A program made the translations under genes and the position numbers. Positions 55,568-63,510 of a DNA stretch of 64,000 nucleotides are shown here, in pieces. The notes below the pieces were generated by a model. The model did not search any database and was not told the origin of the DNA. It saw only the letters and a list, made by a program, of their open reading frames with translations. Within the stretch, counting starts at the first letter, position 1. Each line of letters starts with the position of its first letter. Origin of the DNA: CAVPDE01 sp963707125 (GTDB taxonomy: Bacteria > Desulfobacterota > DSM-4660 > Desulfatiglandales > HGW-15); the NCBI GenBank assembly GCA_963707125.1, contig CAVPOU010000017.1:1-64000 (forward strand), read 5' to 3'.

Positions 55568-56929
55568 TTAGCCCGGCCATCTCAGGATGACAACTTCCTC
55601 CCGAAGCATTTCGCCAGTAGCCGTCGCGAACCTCTTCCTGAAAAGATCCACACGTTGCAGTTCATAGCCCATACCTTGCGCGATTTCGGCTAGCAACTCG
55701 CCGGTCCTTATCATCACGCGCAGGTAGGAAGCCTGGTCCCCCACAACATAAGCCAGTCGCGCACCCGGTTTCAGAACACTTTTGAGTTCTTCGAGGTGCC
55801 GCGCCATTCCACCAAAATAGAGTTTGGTCACACGGGGATAAAGCCTTTCAAAGCCAGAGGTCTTACCAAGCTCAATTCTTCTCTTCTCGATTTGATTTGC
55901 TATAGTCGAAATCTTTTCATTCTCCGCCACCCAAAGGTGGTCGGTATCCTCTTTATAGACGCCGCGAGTGTTGGATCGAACAAAGGACTTCTTGAATCTC
56001 TGCAAATCCCGTTTGCTGGTCACGAAGCCAAGAAGAACCGATTCAAGTCTTGTTGTGCGAGTGTAGTCTTTTTCGTTCGGATAGGGTGGTGAGGTAATAA
56101 CGGCATCAACCGTGCCACTTCGCAGAACGGAGGAGAGTTGCCTAGAGTCTTCAAGATAGACGGTCGAGGGCGCATAGGCCTTCTTGTTCACTGCTCTCAA
56201 GTCCAAGGCAAAGCGTTCGACTTCCCTCAGCCAGTTTGAGATAACTGGGGCATCCGCTTTGATATGTCCCACACCGACCTCAGGACCAAATCTAAGATTG
56301 CTTACTCTATTGACAAGAGCGCTTGCGAGCGCGAGCCTGAGATGATCGTAGCCATGTTCATTAGACACTCGTTCAAGCTGCTCGCAAAGGACAAGGATTT
56401 TGTGAAGCGGTAAAGGGCTGATGGAGTTCTTGACTAGAAGTCTTTCCGACTCAGGCGGCAGAGTTCTCAACCGACTAGTATCCGACGCTGAGGTCAACTT
56501 TTCGTCGTCTATCCCTTCCGCAAGGAGGATACTCAAAGTCCTTTCGGCTGTTCTGTGTGCAACATCGAGCATCCTGTCAGGATCGATGCCCCACGATGTT
56601 TTGACGAAACTTGCAAACTTAGGAAATGGATTTGCCTCAATGCCGGCGCTTGGAATACCATTTAGTTTGCACTCCACCAGAGTTGTTCCTGTGCCGCAAA
56701 AGGGGTCTAGCACCACCGAGTCGCTGTTGACACCGAACTCATCAAGATAGCTCCTGACCAAATGGGGAGGAAAAGAGAGAACGAACCTGTACCAGCCATG
56801 TACCAACCGATCCTGTTCGGCCAGTTTGTTGTTGATTGAGGAATGGTTCTTGCTCAGCCTGGGTTTGAAGTCAGGGCCAAAATCAAGGGAGGTCTGTGTG
56901 ATGGACACGGATTTCACGGTGAATTCCAT
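55568..56929 (-). CDS. Site-specific DNA methyltransferase (N4/N6 class, type II)
   Basis: The 453-residue enzyme has the S-adenosylmethionine motif VVLDPFCGTGTTLVECKLNG near residue 85 and the catalytic motif AVITSPPYPNEKDYTRTTRL near residue 275. In circularly ordered amino-methyltransferases this SPPY/DPPY motif marks N4-cytosine or N6-adenine modification. A C-terminal segment (LKSVLKPGARLAYVVGDQAS) completes the fold. It protects host DNA from the nuclease gene immediately downstream. The two genes form a compact restriction-modification unit. Confidence 0.88.
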   Translation of the reverse strand: MEFTVKSVSITQTSLDFGPDFKPRLSKNHSSINNKLAEQDRLVHGWYRFVLSFPPHLVRSYLDEFGVNSDSVVLDPFCGTGTTLVECKLNGIPSAGIEANPFPKFASFVKTSWGIDPDRMLDVAHRTAERTLSILLAEGIDDEKLTSASDTSRLRTLPPESERLLVKNSISPLPLHKILVLCEQLERVSNEHGYDHLRLALASALVNRVSNLRFGPEVGVGHIKADAPVISNWLREVERFALDLRAVNKKAYAPSTVYLEDSRQLSSVLRSGTVDAVITSPPYPNEKDYTRTTRLESVLLGFVTSKRDLQRFKKSFVRSNTRGVYKEDTDHLWVAENEKISTIANQIEKRRIELGKTSGFERLYPRVTKLYFGGMARHLEELKSVLKPGARLAYVVGDQASYLRVMIRTGELLAEIAQGMGYELQRVDLFRKRFATATGEMLREEVVILRWPG

Positions 56930-57100
56930 TTACCAGAAAAAGGTGGGACAAGAAAATAATCTTCGCGTAATGAAGGATAGGGAATTTGCAATACTGTGTC
57001 AATCTCAAACGCAGGGGCACTGCTCCCCCACGGAGCGTTCGAAAGTGTACGCTGTTAGGTTTTTAAGTTTTGATCAGAAGGTACCCTTTTGCCTTTGTAT

Positions 57101-57425
57101 CGACTTAAACGAGTCTATTTGAATGGCGGCTCGCCTCTCTGTTCGTAGGGAGTGGCTAAAGTCGTTTCCACATGGGTGAGGATCTCTTTGACGCCCTTCC
57201 GGAAAGCTCGGATATCCACAGTGTCCAGGTAGTTCCATGAGTCCAGGTACTCACGTGCCGACCTCAGTATGCCGCGCAGATGTGCTCTGACACCGCGCAG
57301 GAAGTCATCTTCGTTCTTTTTGTCCGAGGCAGAAACACCGATCTCGCTTCTCAAGACATCCAGCACGTCCTCGGCGCGTATGATCGTCTCATATGCCATA
57401 GCTGTCAGATCGTCCGTGTCCATCT
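57101..57425. repeat. Direct repeat, copy 1 (partner 58295-58620)
   Basis: About 325 bases, starting CGACTTAAACGAGTCTA, are repeated in the same orientation at 58,295-58,620. The copies cover the 102-codon gene and its 3' flank and differ at about a dozen positions. The period is 1.19 kb and encloses the nucleotidyltransferase module. Confidence 0.88.
57115..57423 (-). CDS. Conserved small helical protein, copy 1, unknown function
   Basis: I do not recognise this 102-residue protein. It is predicted to be mostly helical and charged, with MDTDDLTAMAYETIIRAEDV, DDFLRGVRAHLRGILRSARE and YLDSWNYLDTVDIRAFRKGV. Size and context are similar to HEPN- or antitoxin-type partners of nucleotidyltransferases, but the RxxxxH motif of HEPN proteins is not clear. 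A 95% similar copy stands on the other side of the nucleotidyltransferase pair. Confidence 0.6.
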   Translation of the reverse strand: MDTDDLTAMAYETIIRAEDVLDVLRSEIGVSASDKKNEDDFLRGVRAHLRGILRSAREYLDSWNYLDTVDIRAFRKGVKEILTHVETTLATPYEQRGEPPFK

Positions 57426-57454
57426 CTGTTTCAGCCCATCAATTGATGGACCCC

Positions 57455-57724
57455 TTAGCGGTCTGCATCTAATTCCATGTTAGGAATCCGATGGATAATC
57501 CTCTCTCTTTCCTGAACCGTGAAGTCACCCCCATACATGCGCAGAAAAACCTTGCCGCGCAATTGCGAAGCAGTGAGCGGGTGCTTTCCATCTTTTATGC
57601 CTGAGATGACAAGCTTTCTCCCCGAATCATACATTCTGCTCGCCATCCTCAATCGTTCCAGCGGCGTTCGAGACAATAACATCTCCTTGTACCGTTGTTC
57701 TATTTGCTTGGGAACGTCACTCAT
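57455..57724 (-). CDS. Small partner protein of the nucleotidyltransferase
   Basis: The start at 57724 (MSDVPKQIEQRYKEMLLSRT) overlaps the stop of the upstream nucleotidyltransferase gene. The 89-residue product (ERLRMASRMYDSGRKLVISG, LRGKVFLRMYGGDFTVQERE) resembles small conserved proteins that are often encoded beside DUF6036-type nucleotidyltransferases. The overlapping arrangement suggests a two-protein unit, possibly toxin-antitoxin-like. No function is established. Confidence 0.65.
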   Translation of the reverse strand: MSDVPKQIEQRYKEMLLSRTPLERLRMASRMYDSGRKLVISGIKDGKHPLTASQLRGKVFLRMYGGDFTVQERERIIHRIPNMELDADR

Positions 57725-58268
57725 CTTCCTCCGCCTTTCGCAAGAGATCGTCAACCCCGAGGACGGCGGCCCACTTTTGCATGTATTTCCAATCGAGTTC
57801 TGAAACGGCGGATGTCATCTGGCGAACATCGTTAAGCTGAAGCTCCGATCGGGATTGCTTTCCCCAGACCAGCTTCGACAGAATAAGGTCCTCGGCGGTA
57901 ACGACGGAGACGACTACCCCTTCGATATCCATTGTCTTTCTCCGTGCGAATTCCTCCCTGCGGTAGTCCTCGTTTTTTCTTATGATGAAGTCCGCCTTGA
58001 TCACCCAGTCATTATGGATGATATTGAACATGCCATGGGCACGCACCGCCTCTCTGACGCTTTCCTGATCGATATAGCAATCTTTGGAGAAGAGTCCGAC
58101 GATTTTGGCGACATCGGCCGGTTTGACCTCAACCACCAGATCCACATCACGAGTCATCCTCGGTATAGAATAGATAGCCATCGCCATAGAGCCGGTCATC
58201 ATGTACGGGATATCGGCGGAATCAAGCCGGGATGCGATCAATTTCACAAATTCGAGTTGTTCATCCAT
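57717..58268 (-). CDS. Nucleotidyltransferase (DUF6036/MNT-like)
   Basis: The 183-residue protein has the polymerase-beta-like signature MTGSMAMAIYSIPRMTRDVD LVV, i.e. G-S followed by D-x-D, with a third acidic residue expected in WVIKADFIIR. The C-terminal helices contain LILSKLVWGKQSRSELQLND. Such enzymes transfer nucleotides to proteins or tRNA and often act as toxins or antitoxins. It is flanked on both sides by copies of the 102-residue protein gene and overlaps its small partner gene downstream. Confidence 0.8.
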   Translation of the reverse strand: MDEQLEFVKLIASRLDSADIPYMMTGSMAMAIYSIPRMTRDVDLVVEVKPADVAKIVGLFSKDCYIDQESVREAVRAHGMFNIIHNDWVIKADFIIRKNEDYRREEFARRKTMDIEGVVVSVVTAEDLILSKLVWGKQSRSELQLNDVRQMTSAVSELDWKYMQKWAAVLGVDDLLRKAEEDE

Positions 58269-58294
58269 GTTTTGACCCCAGTCTTGGTCCGACC

Positions 58295-58620
58295 CGACTT
58301 AAACGAGTCTACTTGAATGCCGGCTCGCCTCTCTGTTCGTAGGGAGTGGCTAAAGTCGTTTCCACATGGGTGAGGATCTCTTTGACGCCCTTCCGGAAAG
58401 CTCGGATATCCACAGTGTCCAGGTAGTTCCATGAGTCCAAGTACTCACGTGCCGACCTCAGTATGCCGCGCAGATGTGCTCTGACACCGCGCAGGAAGTC
58501 ATCTTCGTTCTTCTTGTCCGACGCAGAAGCACCGATCTCGCTTCTCAAGACATCCAGCACATCTTCTGCTCTTGTGATCGTTTCGTATGCCATCGCTGTC
58601 AAATAATCCGTGTCCATTTT
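58295..58620. repeat. Direct repeat, copy 2 (partner 57101-57425)
   Basis: The second copy of the 325-base unit carries the paralogous 102-codon gene. Its outer boundary falls 50 bases before the second HAD copy. Confidence 0.88.
58309..58617 (-). CDS. Conserved small helical protein, copy 2, unknown function
   Basis: This is the near-identical paralogue of the gene at 57,115. It differs at a few residues (MDTDYLTAMAYETITRAEDV, IGASAS for IGVSAS, GEPAFK for GEPPFK). It lies directly upstream of the nucleotidyltransferase gene (40-base gap), so the order is copy 2, nucleotidyltransferase, partner, copy 1, all leftward. Confidence 0.6.
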   Translation of the reverse strand: MDTDYLTAMAYETITRAEDVLDVLRSEIGASASDKKNEDDFLRGVRAHLRGILRSAREYLDSWNYLDTVDIRAFRKGVKEILTHVETTLATPYEQRGEPAFK

Positions 58621-58667
58621 TTTACCTTACCCCTGAGACGCCTTTAAGATTCTGCATGCGTCAAGGC

Positions 58668-59341
58668 GCAGCTCTCATGGCAGGATCCCCAGTTCATCCA
58701 GCGAGCGACGCAAGTCCGCAGGATCGCGATACACCCGGAACGCCCCTGCGCGACTCAACTCGTCTTCGCCGTACCCGCCGCTCAGCAAACCGATACTCAA
58801 CATCCCTGCACGGCGCGCCGCCAGGAGATCCCAGACCGCATCGCCCACCACGTAACAATCATTGACTTCCACTCCCAACCTTTGCTGGCAAGCCAGGAAC
58901 AGATCCGGTTCAGGTTTGGCCCGGGCCACTTCCCCGCGTTCGACCACGACCGTCTCAGGGCCAAGGCCAAGAGCCGCCAGCGAAGCATCTATCTGGGGGC
59001 GTCGACCCGACGTGGCAATGCCAAAAGCAATCCGGGCCTCGCGTAGAAAGCGCAACAGTTCCACCGCTCCCGGCAACGGCCTCCGAACGGGTAGGAGTTG
59101 CACGAAGAGTTCCCCATGACGCCGCTGAAGCGCCTGCTCTTCCGCTGCGCTGATGTCTCGGCCGAGTTCGCGTGCGACCGCCCGCGTGAAAAGGCCACCG
59201 CTCATTCCAATCCGGCGATGGATGAGCCAGGCTTCGATGACCAAACCCGCTTCCGCCAGTGCCTGCTGCCAGGCAAAGACATGGGCGTAGACGGTATCGA
59301 CAAGTGTGCCGTCCAGATCAAAGATGAGTGCTCGCATTGCC
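58668..59341. repeat. Direct repeat, HAD gene copy 2 (partner 53232-53905)
   Basis: This is the second copy of the 674-base block. Flanking sequences on both sides are unrelated to those of copy 1, so the duplicated unit is gene-sized. Long direct repeats of this kind allow deletion of the intervening 5.4 kb. Confidence 0.9.
58675..59337 (-). CDS. HAD-superfamily phosphatase, copy 2
   Basis: The 220-residue protein is about 98% identical to copy 1. All four HAD motifs are present, including the standard motif IV (CYVVGDAVWDLLAARR). It reads GEVARAKPEPD where copy 1 has GEVVRAKPEPD, and GAVELL for GAMELL. This copy is probably the ancestral, fully active one. Confidence 0.86.
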   Translation of the reverse strand: MRALIFDLDGTLVDTVYAHVFAWQQALAEAGLVIEAWLIHRRIGMSGGLFTRAVARELGRDISAAEEQALQRRHGELFVQLLPVRRPLPGAVELLRFLREARIAFGIATSGRRPQIDASLAALGLGPETVVVERGEVARAKPEPDLFLACQQRLGVEVNDCYVVGDAVWDLLAARRAGMLSIGLLSGGYGEDELSRAGAFRVYRDPADLRRSLDELGILP

Positions 59342-59927
59342 TACCCTAATGATGCCTTAAATACACGTCAATGATGTTGAGAATCAGTTTTCGGTTGGCT
59401 AGTAAGTTTGGTTGATAAGTTGATTGGGTTACTTATCGAGCTGATGCTTTTGATCTCGCATCTTAGGGAAAAGCCGGGGGCAAATCAAGACAAAAGCCTG
59501 ATTGGGCTTAAGATGCGGTCGGCGCGGCACGCGGCGCAAGCGCCTGCGCTGCGCGTGGCCGACCCTACGAAGTACTGAAAGCGAAAGGGTGGTTAAGGAT
59601 GCGGTCGGTCCCGCCGCTGGCGGGATAGCCGACCATCCGGGACACGAGGGAAGGAAAGGACAAAAGGGCTTGACACAAAGCGTCAAACGTGAAAAATACT
59701 CTATTGAAATAAAGGATCCACGAAGGATCTTGTTGAACGAAAAGGGGCAAAGGCGATAACGAGCTGATGCCCACAGCGTAAAGAAGAAGATTACAAGAAG
59801 GCCACGAAGGTCTTTCCCTGTTAATAGCGGGAAGGTTCGTGGCTTTTTGTTTTTGAAGGTTCCGCGCGGAGTGATCGGCGGTCTGCCGTCGTCGGTCAGG
59901 GTCTTCCTAATCATGGAGGTTTTAGGT
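59338..59927. other. Long leader/intergenic region with two palindromes
   Basis: Inverted repeats at 59,517-59,564 and 59,603-59,634 share the outer arms GGTCGG and CCGACC and the preceding GATGC, so they are two members of one repeat family. A purine-rich stretch with several short pairing segments follows (GGATCCACGAAGGATC and GGGCAAAGGCG...GATGCCC), then the terminator at 59,801. No known riboswitch class could be matched. No gene is seen. Confidence 0.55.
59801..59849 (+). terminator. Intrinsic terminator or attenuator upstream of the transporter operon
   Basis: GCCACGAA and TTCGTGGC pair, with an inner stem TTCCC/GGGAA, followed by CTTTTTGTTTTTG. It lies 79 bases before the start of the binding-protein gene. 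It may end an unseen leader RNA or regulate the operon by attenuation. Confidence 0.75.
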
Positions 59928-61528
59928 ATGAAAAAAATGCTTTGTGTTGTCGCTCTGCTTATTATTTCTGCTTCGCTTTTGCTCGAAGCGCCTGCTGCGG
60001 CTCAAGCTCAGGTCCAGGAAATCCGGATTGGGGACAGCAAGGGCGACTGGGGTTCTCCCAACGCCTACCGCCATTACCCCCGTGGCCCCGGCTACATCCG
60101 GATGAGCTGGGTTTTCGACACCCTCGTCTGGAAAGACCGGGAAGGATACATGCCGGCTCTGGCCGATTCATGGTCCTATGACCCGGCCAAGATGGCTTTT
60201 ACCTTCAATCTCAATCCCAAGGCCAAATGGCACGACGGTCAACCGGTGACAGCGCAAGACGTGGCTTTCACGATCGAATACTTCAAGAAATATCCCTACA
60301 GTTGGATCAGCGTGGACGATATCGAGCCGAACCGAAGTCCAGGGGCCCCATAAGGTGATCATTTATCTTTCAAAGCCCTATTCTCCCTTCATCTCGGACA
60401 TCGGCGGCACCATGCCGGTTCTGCCCGGGCATATATGGCAGTCGGTGGACAACCCTGCAGCCTACAAGGATCCCAAGGCTTTCGTCGGAAGCGGCCCCTA
60501 CAGGTTTGTGGACTTCAACAAGGCCCAGGGAACTTACCTTTACGAGGCTTTCGGGGAGTACTACCAGGGGCAGGCCCAAGGCGGACCGGCTTATCTATGT
60601 CCGCACCGGACAGCCCCTCATTTCTCTGAGCAACCGCCAGGTCGACCTGGCCAACATCCAGCCTGACATGGCCGAACCACTGAAACAAAAAGGCCTCGTG
60701 GTGATCAAGGACGAGAGGGGATGGAACAAGAAACTGATGATCAACCACAAGAAGGCGCCCTTCAGCGACAAGCGTTTCCGCCACGCCCTGGCCTTTGCCA
60801 TCAACCAGCAGGAGATCATCGACAAGTCTCACCGCGGATTCGCCATGCCGGCTTCCTACGGGCTTCTGTCCCCGGACCATGAGATGCACAATCCCAACAC
60901 CCCGACCTATGCCTTCAGCCCTGAAAAAGCCCGTGCGCTTATCGAGTCCATAGGGTATGAGAAGGGGGCCGACGGGTATTATCAGAAGGACGGACAGCCG
61001 CTCAAGATGGAGCTCCTCTCCTCGAACATCACGGTGGCCGGCCAGAGTGTGGCAGACCGGGACGGCGAGGTCATCAAGAAGCAGCTCGAACAGGTTGGGA
61101 TCAGGGTGGACCTGGTGAACCTGGAGCAAGCCACCACAGACAGCAAGGTGAAGAGCTGGAATTTTGATCTTGCCGTGTCCGGCCACGGCGGCGTATCCGG
61201 GGATGCCAGGATACTGAACGAGATGATCTTGTCCAAGTACGGTGCAGGATCGGTGAACAGCGCACGCTACGATGAAGACCCGGAGTTAACCGCTCTGCTT
61301 GAAGAGCAGATGGTAGAGATGGACGAGGGAAAAAGAAAGAAGATTGTTTACAAGATTCAGGAAGTCTATGCTCAGGCGCTCCCTGCCATTTCCCTCTATT
61401 ACCCGGATTCCACGTCCGCCTACAACCCGGAAAAGGGGATTGTTTGGTATTACACCAAAGGGGGCATCAGCAAGGGCATTCCGATTCCTCAGAACAAGAT
61501 GTCGCTGATAAAAAAGAGTGACAAGTAA
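59928..61528 (+). pseudogene. ABC transporter substrate-binding protein, family 5 (peptide/nickel type), two frameshifts
   Basis: The start at 59928 (MKKMLCVVALLIISASLLLE) has GGAGG 8 bases upstream and a signal peptide ending APAAAQA. The family-5 pattern follows: FDTLVWKDREGYMPALADSW, FNLNPKAKWHDGQPVTAQDV, VGSGPYRFVDFNKAQGTYLY, KRFRHALAFAINQQEIIDKS and ALPAISLYYPDSTSAYNPE. The frame changes near 60,340 and 60,590, so three open pieces make up one protein of about 530 residues. Homologous text continues across both breaks, which fits consensus indels or recent decay. It binds oligopeptides or a metal-chelate outside the membrane for the permeases that follow. Confidence 0.82.
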
Positions 61529-61701
61529 CAAGTGACGAGAGACAGGCGACAATAGCTTCATCCTAGAGTTTACATGCCAATGCACATTCGCTTCCCCCTC
61601 CTCTAGCCCCTCCCACCAGGGGAGGGGAAGGGTGAGCTATCGTATTAGAGTTTCCTCCCCCTCGACGGGGGAGGCGAGGAGGGGGTGAAAAAAGAGCACT
61701 T
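61529..61701. repeat. Two GC-rich hairpins between transporter genes
   Basis: CCCCTCCCACCAGGGGAGGGG and CCTCCCCCTCGACGGGGGAG form two hairpins about 40 bases apart. They are of the same C-run/G-run kind as those at 14.74 and 22.04 kb. They may lower read-through from the binding-protein gene into the permease genes. Confidence 0.65.
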
Positions 61702-62679
61702 ATGAAGGGGAATGGTAAAAACATGGCGCGCGGGCATTACACCCTTGCCTACCTCCTTGCGGCGCTGGTCATGATGTATGTGAGCTACAGCCTTCCGCGA
61801 TGGCTGCCCGGCGATTTCGTCACCGCCATGTATTCCAGCTCCCACGTGACCCTTAACGCGGAGCAGGAAGAGGGCTTGAGAGCCTTTTACACACAACGGC
61901 AGGGCTTCGGCCAATACCTGGTCAATTTTTTCACCCTGAAGTGGGGCTATTCCTACGCTTTCCTGACACCCATATCCAAGCTGATCGGCGAAGCGTTGCC
62001 TTGGAGCCTTCTGCTCCTAGGCACTGCCCATCTCCTCTCCATGGTCTTCGGATTCCTGGCAGGCGTGGAGGCTGCCTGGAGGCGGGGCGGCGTCGTTGAG
62101 AAATCCGGGGTCGGGACTATGACCATCCTGGAAGGCATTCCTGAGATAGGGACCGGCGTGATCCTGCTTCTGCTTTTCGCGCTCCATCTGGGTTGGCTTC
62201 CGGCAGCAGGCGGTGAAACAGCCTATGTCGTTCATTCCGCAGGCCAGTGGATTCCGGATGTGTTGCGCCACCTGGCCCTGCCCTTTGCCACCCTTTTCCT
62301 GGCCTATTTGCCCGGGAATTTCTTGCTGACCCGGGGGAGCATGGTCATGGTGCTCAAGGAGCAATTCATTGAGACCGCTCGGGCAAAGGGTCTCCCCCCG
62401 CTGCGTATCCGCTATGCTCACGCGGCCAGGAACGCGCTTCTGCCCATGGTCACCCGGTTCGGTCTTCGCATCGCCTTCATGGTGACCGGGGCTCTGGTGG
62501 TGGAAACCATCTACGCCTACCCGGGGCTCGGAACTCTGTTGTTTAACGCAATTGCCATGCGTGATCTGCCCTTGATCCAGGGCATCGTGCTCTTTTCCTC
62601 GCTGATGGTTTTATTCGTAAACCTGGCCTTGGAGTTCCTCTACGGATGGATCGACCCGAGGGTGAAGTATGCATCTTGA
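61702..62679 (+). CDS. ABC transporter permease, DppB/OppB type
   Basis: The 325-residue permease starts with a membrane helix (YTLAYLLAALVMMYVSYSLP), then FGQYLVNFFTLKWGYSYAFL and four more helices. The EAA loop reads FIETARAKGLPPLRIRYAHA followed by ARNALLPMVTRFGLRIAFMV, which contacts the ATPase. VVETIYAYPGLGTLLFNAIA completes the DppB pattern. The ATG at 61723 is an alternative start. The gene overlaps the next permease gene by 11 bases. Unlike its neighbours it is intact. Confidence 0.88.
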   Translation: MKGNGKNMARGHYTLAYLLAALVMMYVSYSLPRWLPGDFVTAMYSSSHVTLNAEQEEGLRAFYTQRQGFGQYLVNFFTLKWGYSYAFLTPISKLIGEALPWSLLLLGTAHLLSMVFGFLAGVEAAWRRGGVVEKSGVGTMTILEGIPEIGTGVILLLLFALHLGWLPAAGGETAYVVHSAGQWIPDVLRHLALPFATLFLAYLPGNFLLTRGSMVMVLKEQFIETARAKGLPPLRIRYAHAARNALLPMVTRFGLRIAFMVTGALVVETIYAYPGLGTLLFNAIAMRDLPLIQGIVLFSSLMVLFVNLALEFLYGWIDPRVKYAS

Positions 62680-63510
62680 CCTGCGAAGAGAGCTTGCCAA
62701 GGATCCCTGGTTTGTGACCGGTACAGGGCTTGCTTTGCTTCTCGCGGCCCTGGTGCTGGCAGGACCATGGCTCGCCATGCATGACCCTCACGATATGAGC
62801 TTCCGTCCTCTCGGCTCCACCCTCCTCCGAACACTGGCTTGGGAGTCAACGACGGCGGCATGGACATCTTCTCCGAACTTCTTCACGGGGTGAGGAACAC
62901 CGTGGTATTCGGCCTGATGACCGGCATAACGGCCTTGGTTATCGGCGTCGTCATCGGCCTGGTCTGCGCCTGGTTCGGCGGGGTGCCGGACCACTTCCTT
63001 ATGCGGCTGGCCGACATTCTCCTGGCTATTCCCGCCGTCATGATCCTTATCCTGGTGGCCGCCTTTTTCCGGCCGTCACCCTTAACCCTTGGGTTGATCC
63101 TGGCCGCCCTGTCCTGGCCGACCACGGCAAAGGCCATCCGCGCCCAGGCCCTGGTGGTCAAGAAAGGCGTTCACGTGCAGGCCGCCCGGCAAATGGGGGC
63201 ATCCGGCGCTTACATCATTGCGCGGCACCTGATGCCCGAGCTTTTCCCGCTTTACCTGATCGGTTTTGCCGCAAAGGCCAGAATGGCCATGTTCATGGAG
63301 GCGTCCCTGAGCTTCCTGGGTTTGTTTGATCCGAGCCGCAAGTCCCTGGGCATGATGATCAGTTATGCCCTCAAGTACTATTACCTCGACATCTGGTGGA
63401 ACTGGCTCATTCCGCCCATCCTGTGCTTGACCCTGCTGATCATGACGGTTACTTTCCTGGCCGTAAGCCTGGAGAAGGTATTTGATCCGAGATTGAAGGA
63501 AGCATGGTGA
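62669..63510 (+). pseudogene. ABC transporter permease, DppC/OppC type, one frameshift
   Basis: The first frame (MHLDLRRELAKDPWFVTGTG, LLLAALVLAGPWLAMHDPHD) covers the first helix and ends at 62,893. The second frame takes over near 62,838 with GGMDIFSELLHGVRNTVVFG, five helices, LADILLAIPAVMILILVAAF and an EAA loop (KKGVHVQAARQMGASGAYII). It ends VSLEKVFDPRLKEAW. The break lies between GSTLLRT and the second frame. The pieces join to about 280 residues, normal for DppC. It overlaps the ATPase gene by 7 bases. Confidence 0.82.

Noticed and set aside
59640..59800. Known riboswitch in the transporter leader
   Set aside because: The segments could not be matched to conserved cores of cobalamin, NiCo, c-di-GMP, fluoride, guanidine or ZTP classes by eye.
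60340..60600. Sec or programmed frameshift explaining the broken binding-protein gene
   Set aside because: The first stop is TAA, the frame truly changes, and there is no slippery heptamer; a consensus indel or decay is simpler.
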